DNA from: Ahrensia sp.
Lineage (GTDB): Bacteria > Pseudomonadota > Alphaproteobacteria > Rhizobiales > Rhizobiaceae
DNA: 42,868 nucleotides
NCBI GenBank assembly: GCA_002706335.1
Contig: PAKZ01000042.1
Coordinates: forward strand, 1 to 42,868
Direction of reading: 5' to 3'
Shown: piece by piece, positions 8,300 through 16,931 of the stretch
Numbering within the stretch: the first letter of the stretch is position 1
Layout: each line of letters opens with the position of its first letter
Made by a program: the position numbers and the translations under genes
The notes under the pieces: model-generated
Told to the model about the DNA's origin: nothing
Databases searched by the model: none
What the model saw: the letters and a program-made list of their open reading frames with translations, nothing else

Positions 8300-9316
8300 T
8301 TGAGCGTCGTCATTGCGCTTCGAGACAACAAGAAGGAAACACCCGGCATCTCCGCGCTGATCGCGCTCGCCGAAAGCGGCATGGAGCGGGTCAACGAACT
8401 GATCCTGTCCAAGGCGGGCTCTGATGTCGCGATGATCCCGGAGGTTGCCAACCACCTGATATCGTCGGGCGGCAAACGGCTGCGGCCGATGATTACGCTC
8501 GCGGCGGCGGACATGTTCGGCTATCGCGGCGAAGGCCATGTGAAGCTGGCGACCAGCGTCGAATTCATGCACACTGCGACTTTGCTGCATGACGATGTGG
8601 TCGACGAGAGCGACCTGCGCCGTTCGAAGCCGACAGCGCGGATGATCTGGGGCAACCAGGCCAGCGTGCTGGTCGGAGACTTCCTGCTCGGTCAGGCCTT
8701 CAAGATGATGGTGGAAGTCGGCTCGCTCGATGCGCTCGACGTGCTGTCGAGCGCCGCTTCGGTCATCGCCGAGGGTGAAGTCATGCAGCTTGCCGCGGCG
8801 AAGAATCTGGAAACGACCGAGGACGAATATCTTGCCGTCATCAAGGCGAAGACAGCGGCGCTTTTCTCGGCGGCGGCCGAAGTCGGCCCGATAATCGCCG
8901 AGGCCTCCAAGTCGGAGCGCGCCGCTCTGCGGTCCTATGGGCTCAATCTGGGCCTCGCCTTCCAGCTTGTCGACGACGCGCTCGATTATGGCGGCAATGC
9001 CCGCGATCTCGGCAAGAACACGGGCGACGATTTCCGCGAGGGCAAGATCACGCTTCCCGTGGTTCTCGCCTATCGGCGCGGCACAGACAAGGAACGCGAG
9101 TTCTGGAGAACCAGCCTCGAAAACGGCGAGAGCGACGATGCGGCGCTGGAGAATGCGCGTGGCCTGATGCTCAAATACGGCGCGCTGCCGGACACGATCC
9201 AACGGGCGCGCCATTTCGGCGAGATTGCCCGCGATGCGCTCGCGCCGCTGAAGCCCTCGCCGCAGAAGGACGCTCTGCTCGACGTGGTCGAATTCTGCAT
9301 TTCCCGCGTAAACTAG
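8300..9316 (+). CDS. ispB: Polyprenyl (probably octa/decaprenyl) diphosphate synthase
   Basis: This trans-prenyltransferase builds the long polyprenyl diphosphate used for the ubiquinone side chain. The first Asp-rich motif is in LLHDDVVDESDLRR, the second is QLVDDALDYGG, and SSGGKRLRPM binds the substrate. I place the start at the TTG at 8300 because AGGAG sits eight bases before it and the resulting N-terminus (SVVIALRDNK) resembles rhizobial homologues; the longer open frame starting at 8171 adds an unlikely arginine-rich leader. At about 338 residues it has the expected length. Chain length is not readable here with certainty. Confidence 0.92.
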   Translation: MSVVIALRDNKKETPGISALIALAESGMERVNELILSKAGSDVAMIPEVANHLISSGGKRLRPMITLAAADMFGYRGEGHVKLATSVEFMHTATLLHDDVVDESDLRRSKPTARMIWGNQASVLVGDFLLGQAFKMMVEVGSLDALDVLSSAASVIAEGEVMQLAAAKNLETTEDEYLAVIKAKTAALFSAAAEVGPIIAEASKSERAALRSYGLNLGLAFQLVDDALDYGGNARDLGKNTGDDFREGKITLPVVLAYRRGTDKEREFWRTSLENGESDDAALENARGLMLKYGALPDTIQRARHFGEIARDALAPLKPSPQKDALLDVVEFCISRVN

Positions 9317-9436
9317 GCGATGCCGGCGACGCAGGCCTCCGCGGCGTTGCGTGGCAACCACAAAAAGGCCATGCTCGCGGGGTGATTTGGCCTTCGAGCC
9401 CTCGCCTTTGAACCGGCAAAACCGATTGGTATCCCG

Positions 9437-11227
9437 ATGAAACGCTTCTCCGTCCTCCCTACCCTTCTCGTCGCTGCCAGCCTGTCGATCACGCCGGCGG
9501 CCGCCGAAGTCGGATCGGGTGAAACGCTTTCGCCGGCGAGGAACCTGTCCGGGGCCTTTCTCGCCGCCGAAACCGCGCGCGCCGAAAATGATTTCGCCGC
9601 GGCGGTACAGTATTACACCGAGGCGCTGCGCTACGATCCGGACAATCCGGGGCTTCAGCAGGAACTGCTATTGGCGCTTGTGACCAATGGCGAGTTCGAC
9701 AAGGCTCTGCCAATCGCCGAGGAACTGAAAGAGGAGCCGCAGATCGAGCGCATCTCGCGCATCGTTCTCGGCATCGACGCCATCCGCGCTCGCCGTTACC
9801 TCAAGGCGGACGGCTCGCTGATTCTGACCTTCGAGGGCGATCTCGAACGCCTGCTGACGACCGTGATGCGGGCCTGGGCGCGCTTCGGCAACAACGAGAC
9901 GGACAGTGCGCTCGACATGCTGAGCAAGCTGGAAGGGCCGGACTGGTTCGGCCTGTTCACCGCCTATCATGGCGCGCTGATCGCCGACGCGGCCGGCAAG
10001 ACCGACACCGCGGATGAGCTCTATCAATACGGCATGACCAATACGGCCGGCGGCAGCGCCTCGCCGCAGACCTTCATCCGGCTGGGCGAAGCCTATGCCG
10101 GTTTCCTGGCGCGCCACGGACGGGGCGACGAGGCGAAGCAGGCGCTCGCGAACGCGCTCGCCATCGCACCCGGCAATCCCGCACTGCTGGCGCTCACCGC
10201 CGAGGACGCCGATCTGGCGCGCGATGCGCTGCGCATCGCCGATCCGGCCCGGGGCGCATCCGAAATCCTGTTCGATCTCGGCACGGCCATAAATCGCGAC
10301 GGAGCGGAGAATTTCGCCGCGCTCTATCTTGAAATGGCCCGCGTTCTGGCGCCCGACAATGCGCAAATCTACTTTGAGCTCGGCAGCATTTCCGAACGGC
10401 TTCAACTGGCAGAGCGCGCCATTGGCTATTACGATCAGGTGCCGCAAAAATCTCCTTTCCACGATATCGCCCAGTTGCAGAAGGGTCTGAACCTCGCCGA
10501 TATCGGGGAGGACGAGGAAGCCAAGAAGATCCTTTCGGCTGCCATCGAGGAAGATCCTTCCGAATATCGCGGCTATCTGGCGCTTGGCGGCGTCTACGCA
10601 TCGCTGAAGGAATATGGAGAAGCTGCGGCGCTCTACGAACGCGCCATCGCCAATGTCGACACCAGCGGCGAAAGCTTCTGGCCGCTCTACTACCGCATGG
10701 GCATCGCGTATGAGCGCATCAAGCAGTGGGACAAAGCGGAAGCCGCCTTCAAGCATGCGCTGGAATTGTCCCCTGAACAGCCGGACGTGCTCAATTATCT
10801 CGGCTATTCGTGGATCGATATGAACATCAATCTCAACGAAGGACTCGACATGATCCAGAAGGCCGTCGACCGGCGGCCACGTGACGGCTATATCGTCGAC
10901 TCGCTCGGCTGGGCCTATTACCGGCTCGGCCGCTTCGAGGAAGCCGTGACGGAGCTTGAAAAGGCAACCGATCTGCGACCGCGTGACGCGACTATCAACG
11001 ATCATCTCGGCGACGCCTATTGGCGCGTGGGCCGCAAGCTGGAAGCGACCTATCAGTGGGCGCAAGTGCTCGACATGGAGATCGAACCTGAAGAAGCGGC
11101 AAAGGTGCAGGCCAAGCTGGACGCCAGCAACACAGCCGGCCTCCAGCCGGAAATCGCATCCAGCCGGGTCGACAACGCTTCAAAAAGCCAGACGGCCGCC
11201 TCGCCCGAGTCCGCTAATGACGGCTAG
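9437..11227 (+). CDS. Secreted tetratricopeptide repeat protein
   Basis: A 596-residue protein with a signal peptide (MKRF followed by a hydrophobic run ending at AAA about residue 23). The mature protein is built of TPR-like helical pairs throughout, clearest in the C-terminal half: YRGYLALGGVYASLKEYGEA, AGIAYERIKQWDKAEAAFKH-like repeats, LNYLGYSWIDMN, DSLGWAYYRLGRFEEAV and DHLGDAYWRVGRKLEA. Such periplasmic or lipoprotein-like TPR proteins are regularly found between the polyprenyl synthase and ispE in rhizobia, from general knowledge. It probably scaffolds envelope complexes; no enzyme motif is seen. The last 40 residues are Ser/Ala-rich and likely disordered. Confidence 0.88.
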   Translation: MKRFSVLPTLLVAASLSITPAAAEVGSGETLSPARNLSGAFLAAETARAENDFAAAVQYYTEALRYDPDNPGLQQELLLALVTNGEFDKALPIAEELKEEPQIERISRIVLGIDAIRARRYLKADGSLILTFEGDLERLLTTVMRAWARFGNNETDSALDMLSKLEGPDWFGLFTAYHGALIADAAGKTDTADELYQYGMTNTAGGSASPQTFIRLGEAYAGFLARHGRGDEAKQALANALAIAPGNPALLALTAEDADLARDALRIADPARGASEILFDLGTAINRDGAENFAALYLEMARVLAPDNAQIYFELGSISERLQLAERAIGYYDQVPQKSPFHDIAQLQKGLNLADIGEDEEAKKILSAAIEEDPSEYRGYLALGGVYASLKEYGEAAALYERAIANVDTSGESFWPLYYRMGIAYERIKQWDKAEAAFKHALELSPEQPDVLNYLGYSWIDMNINLNEGLDMIQKAVDRRPRDGYIVDSLGWAYYRLGRFEEAVTELEKATDLRPRDATINDHLGDAYWRVGRKLEATYQWAQVLDMEIEPEEAAKVQAKLDASNTAGLQPEIASSRVDNASKSQTAASPESANDG

Positions 11228-11251
11228 GCATAGTCGCGCCTGCCACACCCG

Positions 11252-12166
11252 ATGAAAGAACAGTTGCGCGTCGACGCGCCGGCGAAGATTAATCTCGCTT
11301 TGCATGTGACCGGACAGCGCGCCGACGGCTATCACACGCTGGAAACGATTGCGGTCTTCGCCAATATCGGCGACCGCATCACCGCAGAGCCCGCGGATCG
11401 AGATGTCTTCGAAATCACCGGCCCGGAAGCCGCGGCGCTCGGTAGGGAGGATCCCAATCGAAACCTCGTCATCCGAGCGCGGAACTTGCTCCGTTCCCTC
11501 CTTGCCGATGCAGGAACAGACGCCCCGCCCGTCGCCCTCACTCTCGAAAAGCATTTGCCGGCCGGCAGCGGTATTGGCGGCGGCTCGGCCGACGCAGCGG
11601 CGACGCTGCGCGCGCTGATCGCGCTCTGGGACTGCCGAGAGATATCGGACCAACTGGACCGGCATCTCGTGACGCTTGGAGCCGATGTGCCGATGTGCCG
11701 GCATGGCAAACCGCTCGTCGCTAGCGGCATCGGCGAGACGCTCACACCGCTTGCCAATTTGCCTGCCCTTGCCATGGTACTCACCAACCCGCGTCAGCAC
11801 GCCTCGACGCCGGCCGTGTTTTCGAAGCTCTCAGAAAAGCACAATCCGCCGCTTCCGCTGGACGGGGTCGCGGATATCCAAAACGCGCCCGACTGGGCGG
11901 CGTGGCTGAAGACAGCAACCCGTAACGACCTCCAGGCACCATCCCTTTCCATGGCGCCGGAGATCGACGCCTGCCTGGCCGCGCTTGAAGGGACCGGGGC
12001 GCTTCTGTCGCGCATGTCCGGCTCGGGCGCGACCTGCTTCGGCCTCTATGGAAATGCGGCCCAGGCAGAGGCTGCGGCAACGCTGCTCTTGCGCCACCAT
12101 CCCGATTGGTGGATCAAGTCATGCATGACAGGCCCCTCAGCAGGAGTCCGGCATGAGCCGCATTGA
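11252..12166 (+). CDS. ispE: 4-diphosphocytidyl-2-C-methylerythritol kinase
   Basis: IspE phosphorylates CDP-methylerythritol in the MEP isoprenoid pathway. It is a GHMP kinase: the substrate motif APAKINLALHVTG is at residues 9-21 and the ATP loop PAGSGIGGGSADAAA follows near residue 105; the C-terminal motif MSGSGATCFGLY is present. Length 304 is normal. It lies 24 bp after the TPR gene and overlaps moaB by 14 bases. Together with the polyprenyl synthase upstream this makes an isoprenoid-flavoured run of genes on one strand. Confidence 0.96.
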   Translation: MKEQLRVDAPAKINLALHVTGQRADGYHTLETIAVFANIGDRITAEPADRDVFEITGPEAAALGREDPNRNLVIRARNLLRSLLADAGTDAPPVALTLEKHLPAGSGIGGGSADAAATLRALIALWDCREISDQLDRHLVTLGADVPMCRHGKPLVASGIGETLTPLANLPALAMVLTNPRQHASTPAVFSKLSEKHNPPLPLDGVADIQNAPDWAAWLKTATRNDLQAPSLSMAPEIDACLAALEGTGALLSRMSGSGATCFGLYGNAAQAEAAATLLLRHHPDWWIKSCMTGPSAGVRHEPH

Positions 12167-12710
12167 TGAAAGCCGTCCGTTCATCCCGGTCCGTATCGCC
12201 GTTTTGACCGTCTCTGATACGCGCTCGCTGGAAGACGACAAGTCGGGCGCGACGCTTGCCGCGCGCATCGAGGAAGCCGGTCACACGCTCGCCGACCGCG
12301 CCATCGTCACCGACAATCGCGACGCAATCGCCGGCAAAGTGACCGACTGGGCGTATGATCCGAATATCGAGGTCATCATTACCACCGGCGGCACCGGCTT
12401 CACCGGGCGCGATGTGACGCCGGAGGCAATCGAACCGATGTTCGAGAAGCGCATGGACGGCTTTTCGACCCTCTTCCACCGCGTCTCCTACGACAAGATC
12501 GGCACCTCGACGATCCAGTCGCGGGCCACCGCCGGGCTGATGCACCAGACCTTCGTCTTCGTGCTTCCCGGATCACCCGGCGCTTGCAAGGACGCCTGGG
12601 ACGAAATCCTCAAGCCGCAACTCGACTACCGGCACATGCCCTGCAATTTCGTGGAGATCATGCCGCGCCTCGACGAGCATCTGAAGCGTGGCAGCGGCAA
12701 GTCGGCCTGA
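12153..12710 (+). CDS. moaB: Molybdenum cofactor biosynthesis protein B
   Basis: A 185-residue MoaB/MogA-family protein that binds and adenylylates molybdopterin. The diagnostic TTGGTGFTGRDVTPEAI (from about residue 80) and LPGSPGACKDAW (about residue 135) are both present, and VLTVSDTRS marks the first strand. The ATG has AGGAG six bases upstream and overlaps the end of ispE, implying coupling. The stop lies nine bases from the convergent glycosyltransferase gene. Confidence 0.95.
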   Translation: MSRIDESRPFIPVRIAVLTVSDTRSLEDDKSGATLAARIEEAGHTLADRAIVTDNRDAIAGKVTDWAYDPNIEVIITTGGTGFTGRDVTPEAIEPMFEKRMDGFSTLFHRVSYDKIGTSTIQSRATAGLMHQTFVFVLPGSPGACKDAWDEILKPQLDYRHMPCNFVEIMPRLDEHLKRGSGKSA

Positions 12711-12719
12711 CGCGAAGCC

Positions 12720-13244
12720 CTAATGCACTTTTGGTGCCATCTCGATCTCGGCGTCAAGCGGCGTGAGCGCCAGGCCGCGCACGAGATCTTCCGCGCCGAC
12801 CGCAGTTTCCGAAAGATTGGCGAGCGCCTGCCTCTTTGAAATGACGAGGCCGCGTGCCAGCGCTCCGCGCTTCGCGATTGCCGGACGGAACCATCGCTCG
12901 AACCAGTTGCCCTTGCGCTGCGGCTTGAACCGCGCCGCGGCCGAGCCTGGATGCATGATGTGGTCCATCACCGCGCCATGCCAGCCATCATCAAGCCGGG
13001 CGCCGGGTTCGAGCACGATCAGCCAGTCGGCGCGCGTATCCTTCACGATGTCGCGTAGCAGCGTACCGGCATTCACCGACGTGCAACCGGCACCTTCGGC
13101 GATCGCAGGCGTCGAATCGGTCGATCCCGAATCGACTACGATCACCTCGGCGACATGCCCCTCTATCGCGTCATGCACCAGCGGCGCGAGCGAGCGCGCG
13201 AGCGCATGGGCCTGATTATGCGTGAAAAACAGGAACGTGATCAT
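12720..13244 (-). CDS. Small family 2 glycosyltransferase-like protein
   Basis: A 174-residue protein with the beginning of a GT-A fold: MITFLFFTHNQAHALARSL, then VIVVDSGSTDSTPAIAE, a typical nucleotide-sugar region of family 2 glycosyltransferases. The rest (ADWLIVLEPGARLDDGW, then FERWFRPAIAKRGALARG) resembles the TIGR04283-like short transferases, but the usual acceptor domain is missing, so activity is uncertain. I start at ATG 13244; the frame extends to 13289 without a better start. It faces moaB tail to tail and is divergent from the radical SAM gene, sharing its LexA-box promoter region. Confidence 0.78.
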   Translation of the reverse strand: MITFLFFTHNQAHALARSLAPLVHDAIEGHVAEVIVVDSGSTDSTPAIAEGAGCTSVNAGTLLRDIVKDTRADWLIVLEPGARLDDGWHGAVMDHIMHPGSAAARFKPQRKGNWFERWFRPAIAKRGALARGLVISKRQALANLSETAVGAEDLVRGLALTPLDAEIEMAPKVH

Positions 13245-13302
13245 TTCTACCCCGATAAAACTGCCTATCAGAGCCGCCCCTAATTGCAAGCGCGGGAATT
13301 TT

Positions 13303-13317
13303 GTTCTTGTATTGTTC
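13303..13317 (+). promoter_or_regulatory. LexA (SOS) box, perfect GTTC-N7-GTTC
   Basis: GTTC (13303-13306), seven bases, GTTC (13314-13317) is an exact match to the alphaproteobacterial LexA operator. It lies about 65 bp upstream of the radical SAM gene and about 60 bp upstream of the divergent glycosyltransferase gene. The surrounding sequence is AT-richer than the genes, as expected for a promoter. An eight-base match can occur by chance, but the position between two divergent starts supports it. Confidence 0.65.
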
Positions 13318-13381
13318 TCTTTCTCTGGATAGGAATAAAGTCATCGAAACGAGATGATTCCCAACCGACGGGAGGCACGAA

Positions 13382-14545
13382 ATGGATGTGATCGCACAGG
13401 CAGACCGTATGGCGTTTTCGGGCTCGGCCGAACAGGGCGTGGACCGCGCCAATGCGCTGATCTCGCATTCCGGCCTGCGCGGCCACGAGCACCGGGCGCG
13501 CGGGCGCGCCAGCGCCGTCAATCCGTCGGGCCGCTACGAGGCGCTGTCGCGCACCGTGTTCGACGATGGCTGGAACAGTTTCGAGGATCTGCCGCCCTTC
13601 AAGACCGAGGTGCAGACGGAGCATGCGCGCAAGATCATCACGCGCAACGATTCGCCCGACATTTCCTTCGACCGTTCGGTCAATCCCTATCGCGGCTGCG
13701 AGCATGGCTGCGTCTACTGCTTCGCACGGCCGACCCATGCCTATATGGGCCTGTCGGCTGGAATTGACTTCGAGGCCAAGCTGTTCGCCAAGCCGGACGC
13801 GGCCAAGCTGCTGGAAAAGGAGATCACCCGCCCCGGCTATCAGGTGAAGTCGATCGCCATCGGCACCAATACCGACCCGTATCAGCCAATCGAGCGAGAA
13901 TGGCAGCTCATGCGCGCCATCCTGGAGGTGCTGGACCGGCACAATCATCCGGTCGGCATCGTCACCAAGTCGCATCTTGTGACGCGCGATGCCGACATCC
14001 TCGCCCGCATGGCCCAACGCGGCCTCGCCAAGGTGGCGCTGTCAGTGACGACGATGGACCGGCGACTCGCCCGAACCATGGAGCCCCGTGCCTCGACGCC
14101 GTCTAAGCGGCTGGAGGCAATCCGTATCCTGACGGATCAGGGCATCCCGACCTCAGCCATGGTGGCGCCCATCATTCCCGGGCTGAACGACCACGAGATC
14201 GAGAAGATCCTCGACGCTGTCGCCGGAATGGGCGCGCGCGAAGTCGGCTACGTCCTGCTCCGCCTGCCGCTGGAAGTGGCGCCGGTCTTCAAGGAATGGC
14301 TCTTGCGCCATTATCCGGAACGCTACCGGCATGTCCTGTCGCTGATCCGGTCTATGCGCGGCGGCAAGGATTACGACGCCGAATGGGGCAAGCGGATGCG
14401 CGGTACCGGTCCTTATGCATGGCAGATCGCCAGGCGCTTCGAGATGGCATCGAAGCGGCTCGGCCTCAATGAAAGACGGCTGAAACTGCGCACGGACCTG
14501 TTCGTGACGCCGAAACCGGAAAGCGAGCAACTCAGCCTTCTCTAA
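13382..14545 (+). CDS. PA0069-family radical SAM protein (SplB-like)
   Basis: A 387-residue radical SAM enzyme. The cluster motif is CEHGCVYC within NPYRGCEHGCVYCFARP (C-x3-C-x2-C, about residues 110-117), which binds the 4Fe-4S cluster. Downstream regions IAIGTNTDPYQPIE and VTKSHLVTRD are typical of COG1533 proteins related to spore photoproduct lyase. Its substrate is unknown. GGGAGG lies seven bases before the ATG. The LexA box in the promoter suggests SOS induction and hence a link to DNA damage. Confidence 0.88.
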   Translation: MDVIAQADRMAFSGSAEQGVDRANALISHSGLRGHEHRARGRASAVNPSGRYEALSRTVFDDGWNSFEDLPPFKTEVQTEHARKIITRNDSPDISFDRSVNPYRGCEHGCVYCFARPTHAYMGLSAGIDFEAKLFAKPDAAKLLEKEITRPGYQVKSIAIGTNTDPYQPIEREWQLMRAILEVLDRHNHPVGIVTKSHLVTRDADILARMAQRGLAKVALSVTTMDRRLARTMEPRASTPSKRLEAIRILTDQGIPTSAMVAPIIPGLNDHEIEKILDAVAGMGAREVGYVLLRLPLEVAPVFKEWLLRHYPERYRHVLSLIRSMRGGKDYDAEWGKRMRGTGPYAWQIARRFEMASKRLGLNERRLKLRTDLFVTPKPESEQLSLL

Positions 14546-14561
14546 GAAGATTCATCAATGC

Positions 14562-14675
14562 CTGGCGGGCGGATCATTGTCCCCCTCTCCATCCCCGGTC
14601 CGTCCGCCAGCATGACCCTGTCGATACCGCAAAGGCCAAGGCCCGCCCCGCCAAAAGCCTGAGCATAACAGGGTC
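14562..14675. other. Two inverted repeats between the radical SAM gene and rnhB
   Basis: CTGGCGGGCGGA (14562-14573) pairs with TCCGTCCGCCAG (14599-14610): a 12-bp stem with one G-U and a 25-nt loop. Immediately after, GACCCTGT (14614-14621) pairs with ACAGGGTC (14668-14675) around a 46-nt loop. No T-run follows, so this is not a normal terminator. It could be a processed 3' end of the upstream mRNA or a small RNA. Confidence 0.45.
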
Positions 14676-14730
14676 GCAGCACAGGGAATCGGAAGAGCGT
14701 ACCCGCGTTTCGTGGTAGTCTCGCCGCACG

Positions 14731-15414
14731 ATGTCGGCCACGAATAATACGCCTTCCGATTCCCTCTTGCTGCCTCTCGACGGGCTTGACATGCCCGTAC
14801 GTCCCGATTTCCGTCTCGAACATATCTACTGGCAGGATGGCCATCGCCATATCGCCGGCGTCGACGAAGCCGGGCGCGGCCCGCTCGCCGGACCGGTCGT
14901 CGCCGCGGCCGTCATCCTCGACCCGGAAAACGTGCCGGACGGTCTCAACGATTCCAAGAAGCTCACCGCGAAGGTTCGCGACCGGCTGTATCACGAGGTC
15001 ATGACGAGCGCACTCGCGGTCAGCGTCACCGGCCTGTGCTCCGAATCGATCGATGCCTCGGACATATTGCGCGCCAGCCTGACCGCGATGCGGTTGTCGG
15101 TGACGGGCCTCGCCGTCCCGGCGGACAGTGCCCTTTTCGACGGGCGCGACGTCCCGGCCGGCCTCGCCTTTCCCGTGGCCCCGAAGGCCGTGATCAAGGG
15201 GGATGGCCGATCGCTCTCGATCGCGGCGGCTTCCGTTGTCGCCAAGGTGACGCGCGACCGGATGATGACCAGGCTCGGAGCCTGCCATGCGCATTACGGG
15301 ATGGAGCGCCATATGGGCTACGGCTCGCAGGTGCATCGCGATGCGATCGGCCGGCATGGCGGCGTGCTGCGCGTCCACCGCTTCAGCTTTTCCCCGCTGA
15401 AAGCCAGACCCTGA
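14731..15414 (+). CDS. rnhB: Ribonuclease HII
   Basis: RNase HII removes ribonucleotides from RNA-DNA hybrids. The catalytic motif is GVDEAGRGPLAGPVVAAAVI (about residues 46-65), with NDSKKLTAKVR next and a further acidic residue in ALFDGRD. SIAAASVVAKVTRDRMM and MGYGSQVHRDAI complete the family pattern. Length 227 with a 35-residue N-terminal extension is usual in rhizobia. It converges with the F0 ATP synthase operon, whose terminator lies just beyond the stop. Confidence 0.95.
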   Translation: MSATNNTPSDSLLLPLDGLDMPVRPDFRLEHIYWQDGHRHIAGVDEAGRGPLAGPVVAAAVILDPENVPDGLNDSKKLTAKVRDRLYHEVMTSALAVSVTGLCSESIDASDILRASLTAMRLSVTGLAVPADSALFDGRDVPAGLAFPVAPKAVIKGDGRSLSIAAASVVAKVTRDRMMTRLGACHAHYGMERHMGYGSQVHRDAIGRHGGVLRVHRFSFSPLKARP

Positions 15415-15418
15415 CATG

Positions 15419-15450
15419 AAAAAGGCCGGGCGCCGTAAGGCGGCCCGGCC
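15419..15450 (-). terminator. Rho-independent terminator of the F0 operon
   Basis: GGCCGGGC and GCCCGGCC (15424-15450) form a GC-rich stem with a GTAA loop region, followed on the minus strand by TTTTT (15423-15419). It lies 24 bp beyond the atpF stop and directly beyond the convergent rnhB stop. Confidence 0.85.
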
Positions 15451-15473
15451 CGATATCAGTTATGAGATGCGGA

Positions 15474-15956
15474 TCAGTTCATCCGCGTCTTTACCTCATC
15501 CAGCGACTTCTTGAACAGCTCAGTGGCGGTATCGCCCTTGACCTTGTCGCCGATGATCATCGTCGCGGCGGCAAGCGCCATATCGACGGCGGAACCGCGG
15601 ACCTCATCCATCGCGTCGGCTTCGGCTTGAGCGATTTTCTGCTCGGCAAGCGCCGTGCGGCGGGCGACATATTCTTCGGTCTTTTTCTTGGCTTCCGTCG
15701 TGATCATCTCGGCTTCGCGCTTGGCGGCGTCGACGATGTCACCGGCTTCCTTTTCAGCTTCCTTGCGCTTCTTCTGGTATTCAGCCAACAGGGCCTGCGC
15801 TTCCTCGCGCAGCTTGCGGGCTTCTTCTAGCTCGTTGCGGATCTTCTCGGCGCGTTCGTCCAGCGACTTGCCGATCATCCCCGGCACCTTCAGATAGACG
15901 ACGACGGCGAGGAAGATGATCAGGGCGACGAGCGCCCAGAATGTTGCGTCACCCAT
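15474..15956 (-). CDS. atpF: ATP synthase F0 subunit b
   Basis: A 160-residue peripheral-stalk subunit. One N-terminal transmembrane helix (FWALVALIIFLAVVVYL, residues 6-22) is followed by a long charged coiled coil rich in Glu, Lys and Ala, as expected for the stator. It overlaps the upstream b' gene by eight bases and is the last gene of the F0 operon. The F1 genes are elsewhere, as is normal in alphaproteobacteria. Confidence 0.95.
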   Translation of the reverse strand: MGDATFWALVALIIFLAVVVYLKVPGMIGKSLDERAEKIRNELEEARKLREEAQALLAEYQKKRKEAEKEAGDIVDAAKREAEMITTEAKKKTEEYVARRTALAEQKIAQAEADAMDEVRGSAVDMALAAATMIIGDKVKGDTATELFKKSLDEVKTRMN

Positions 15957-16545
15957 TGGACTTCTCCTGGCCTTCCGACGCCTTCAGCGCCTTTGTGACC
16001 TCGGCCTTGGTGATGGATCCGCCGATCAACTGCGACACGACGGCCTGGGTCGTTTCCGTGGCGATTTCGCCGAGATCAGCCATGGCCTTGTCGCGAATAT
16101 CGGCGATGCGCTTTTCGGCCTCGGCGAGCTGTTCGCCCAGCTTCTTTTCGATCTTCTGACGTTCCGCTTCCGCTGCCGACTTGGCGGCGTCGCGGGCCTT
16201 GTTGCCGATCTCGTTGGCTGATGCCTTGGCGTCCGCCAGTTCCTGCTCATAGGCGGCGATCGCCTCGTCGGCCTCGGACTTCAGTTCATGCGCCTTGTCG
16301 AGGTCCTGCGCGATGCGGTCCTGACGCATCTCGAGAATACCGCCGATGCGCGGTACGATGATCTTCGACATGAACCAGAACAAAAAGCCGAAGGTCAGGG
16401 CGAGCCAGAACAGCTGCGACGGATAGGTCGATGCGTCGAAGGGCGGAAACGCGCCTTCGGCGCCATGAGCGGCCTCGGCTGCTCCATGGGCCGCCTCGAC
16501 GGCTTCCTGCGCCGCTTCCTGGGCAAATGCTTTGGTTACGAACAT
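15949..16545 (-). CDS. atpF': ATP synthase F0 subunit b'
   Basis: A 198-residue divergent b subunit. Residues 1-30 are an Ala/Glu/His-rich extension (EAAQEAVEAAHGAAEAAHG). The transmembrane helix is near residues 44-66 (LFWLALTFGFLFWFMSKII), followed by PRIGGILEMRQDRIAQDLD and a coiled coil. It pairs with subunit b as a heterodimeric stator, as in photosynthetic and many alphaproteobacterial enzymes. It lies downstream of atpE, separated by about 97 bp with two strong hairpins. Confidence 0.95.
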   Translation of the reverse strand: MFVTKAFAQEAAQEAVEAAHGAAEAAHGAEGAFPPFDASTYPSQLFWLALTFGFLFWFMSKIIVPRIGGILEMRQDRIAQDLDKAHELKSEADEAIAAYEQELADAKASANEIGNKARDAAKSAAEAERQKIEKKLGEQLAEAEKRIADIRDKAMADLGEIATETTQAVVSQLIGGSITKAEVTKALKASEGQEKSNG

Positions 16546-16567
16546 GGTCGTCCCTTAACGGAGAATG

Positions 16568-16625
16568 GCGCGGCGTTTCAGCCGCGCTTTATCCTCGGAG
16601 CGATCCGGCCGGGCGAACCGGCCGG
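16568..16625 (-). other. Twin strong hairpins downstream of atpE
   Basis: GCGCGGC/GCCGCGC (16568-16587, 6-nt loop) and CCGGCCGG/CCGGCCGG (16605-16625, loop GCGAA) lie between the atpE stop and the b' gene. Neither is followed by a T-run on the minus strand. They probably protect the 3' end of atpE mRNA, since subunit c is needed in about ten or more copies per complex; that role is inferred. Confidence 0.5.
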
Positions 16626-16642
16626 CATCGATGCAAGTGCGA

Positions 16643-16870
16643 TCAGACTGCGAAGAGCAGCAGGAGCGCGACGAGCAGCGAGAAGATGCCCAGAGCTTCC
16701 GTCACGGCGAAGCCGAAGATCAGGCGGCCGAACTGGCCGTCAGCTGCCGACGGGTTACGCAGGGCGCCGGAAAGGTAGTTGCCGAAGATGGTGCCGAGAC
16801 CGATGCCGGCTCCGCCCATGCCAAGGCATGCGATACCTGCGCCGATGAACTTTGCTGCTTCCGCTTCCAT
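16643..16870 (-). CDS. atpE: ATP synthase F0 subunit c
   Basis: A 75-residue proteolipid with two transmembrane helices. The polar loop is LRNPSA, and the proton-carrying acidic residue is the Glu in [11 protein letters not shown] in helix 2. The Gly-rich first helix ([17 protein letters not shown]) packs the ring. The ATG at 16870 has AAAGGAG upstream; the open frame extends 40 codons further but that part is not family-like. Confidence 0.97.
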   Translation of the reverse strand: MEAEAAKFIGAGIACLGMGGAGIGLGTIFGNYLSGALRNPSAADGQFGRLIFGFAVTEALGIFSLLVALLLLFAV

Positions 16871-16931
16871 GATGAACTCCTTTGGATGAGAATTTGCGGA
16901 TGAACTTGACGGCGTGCCGCCGGTTAAGAGG

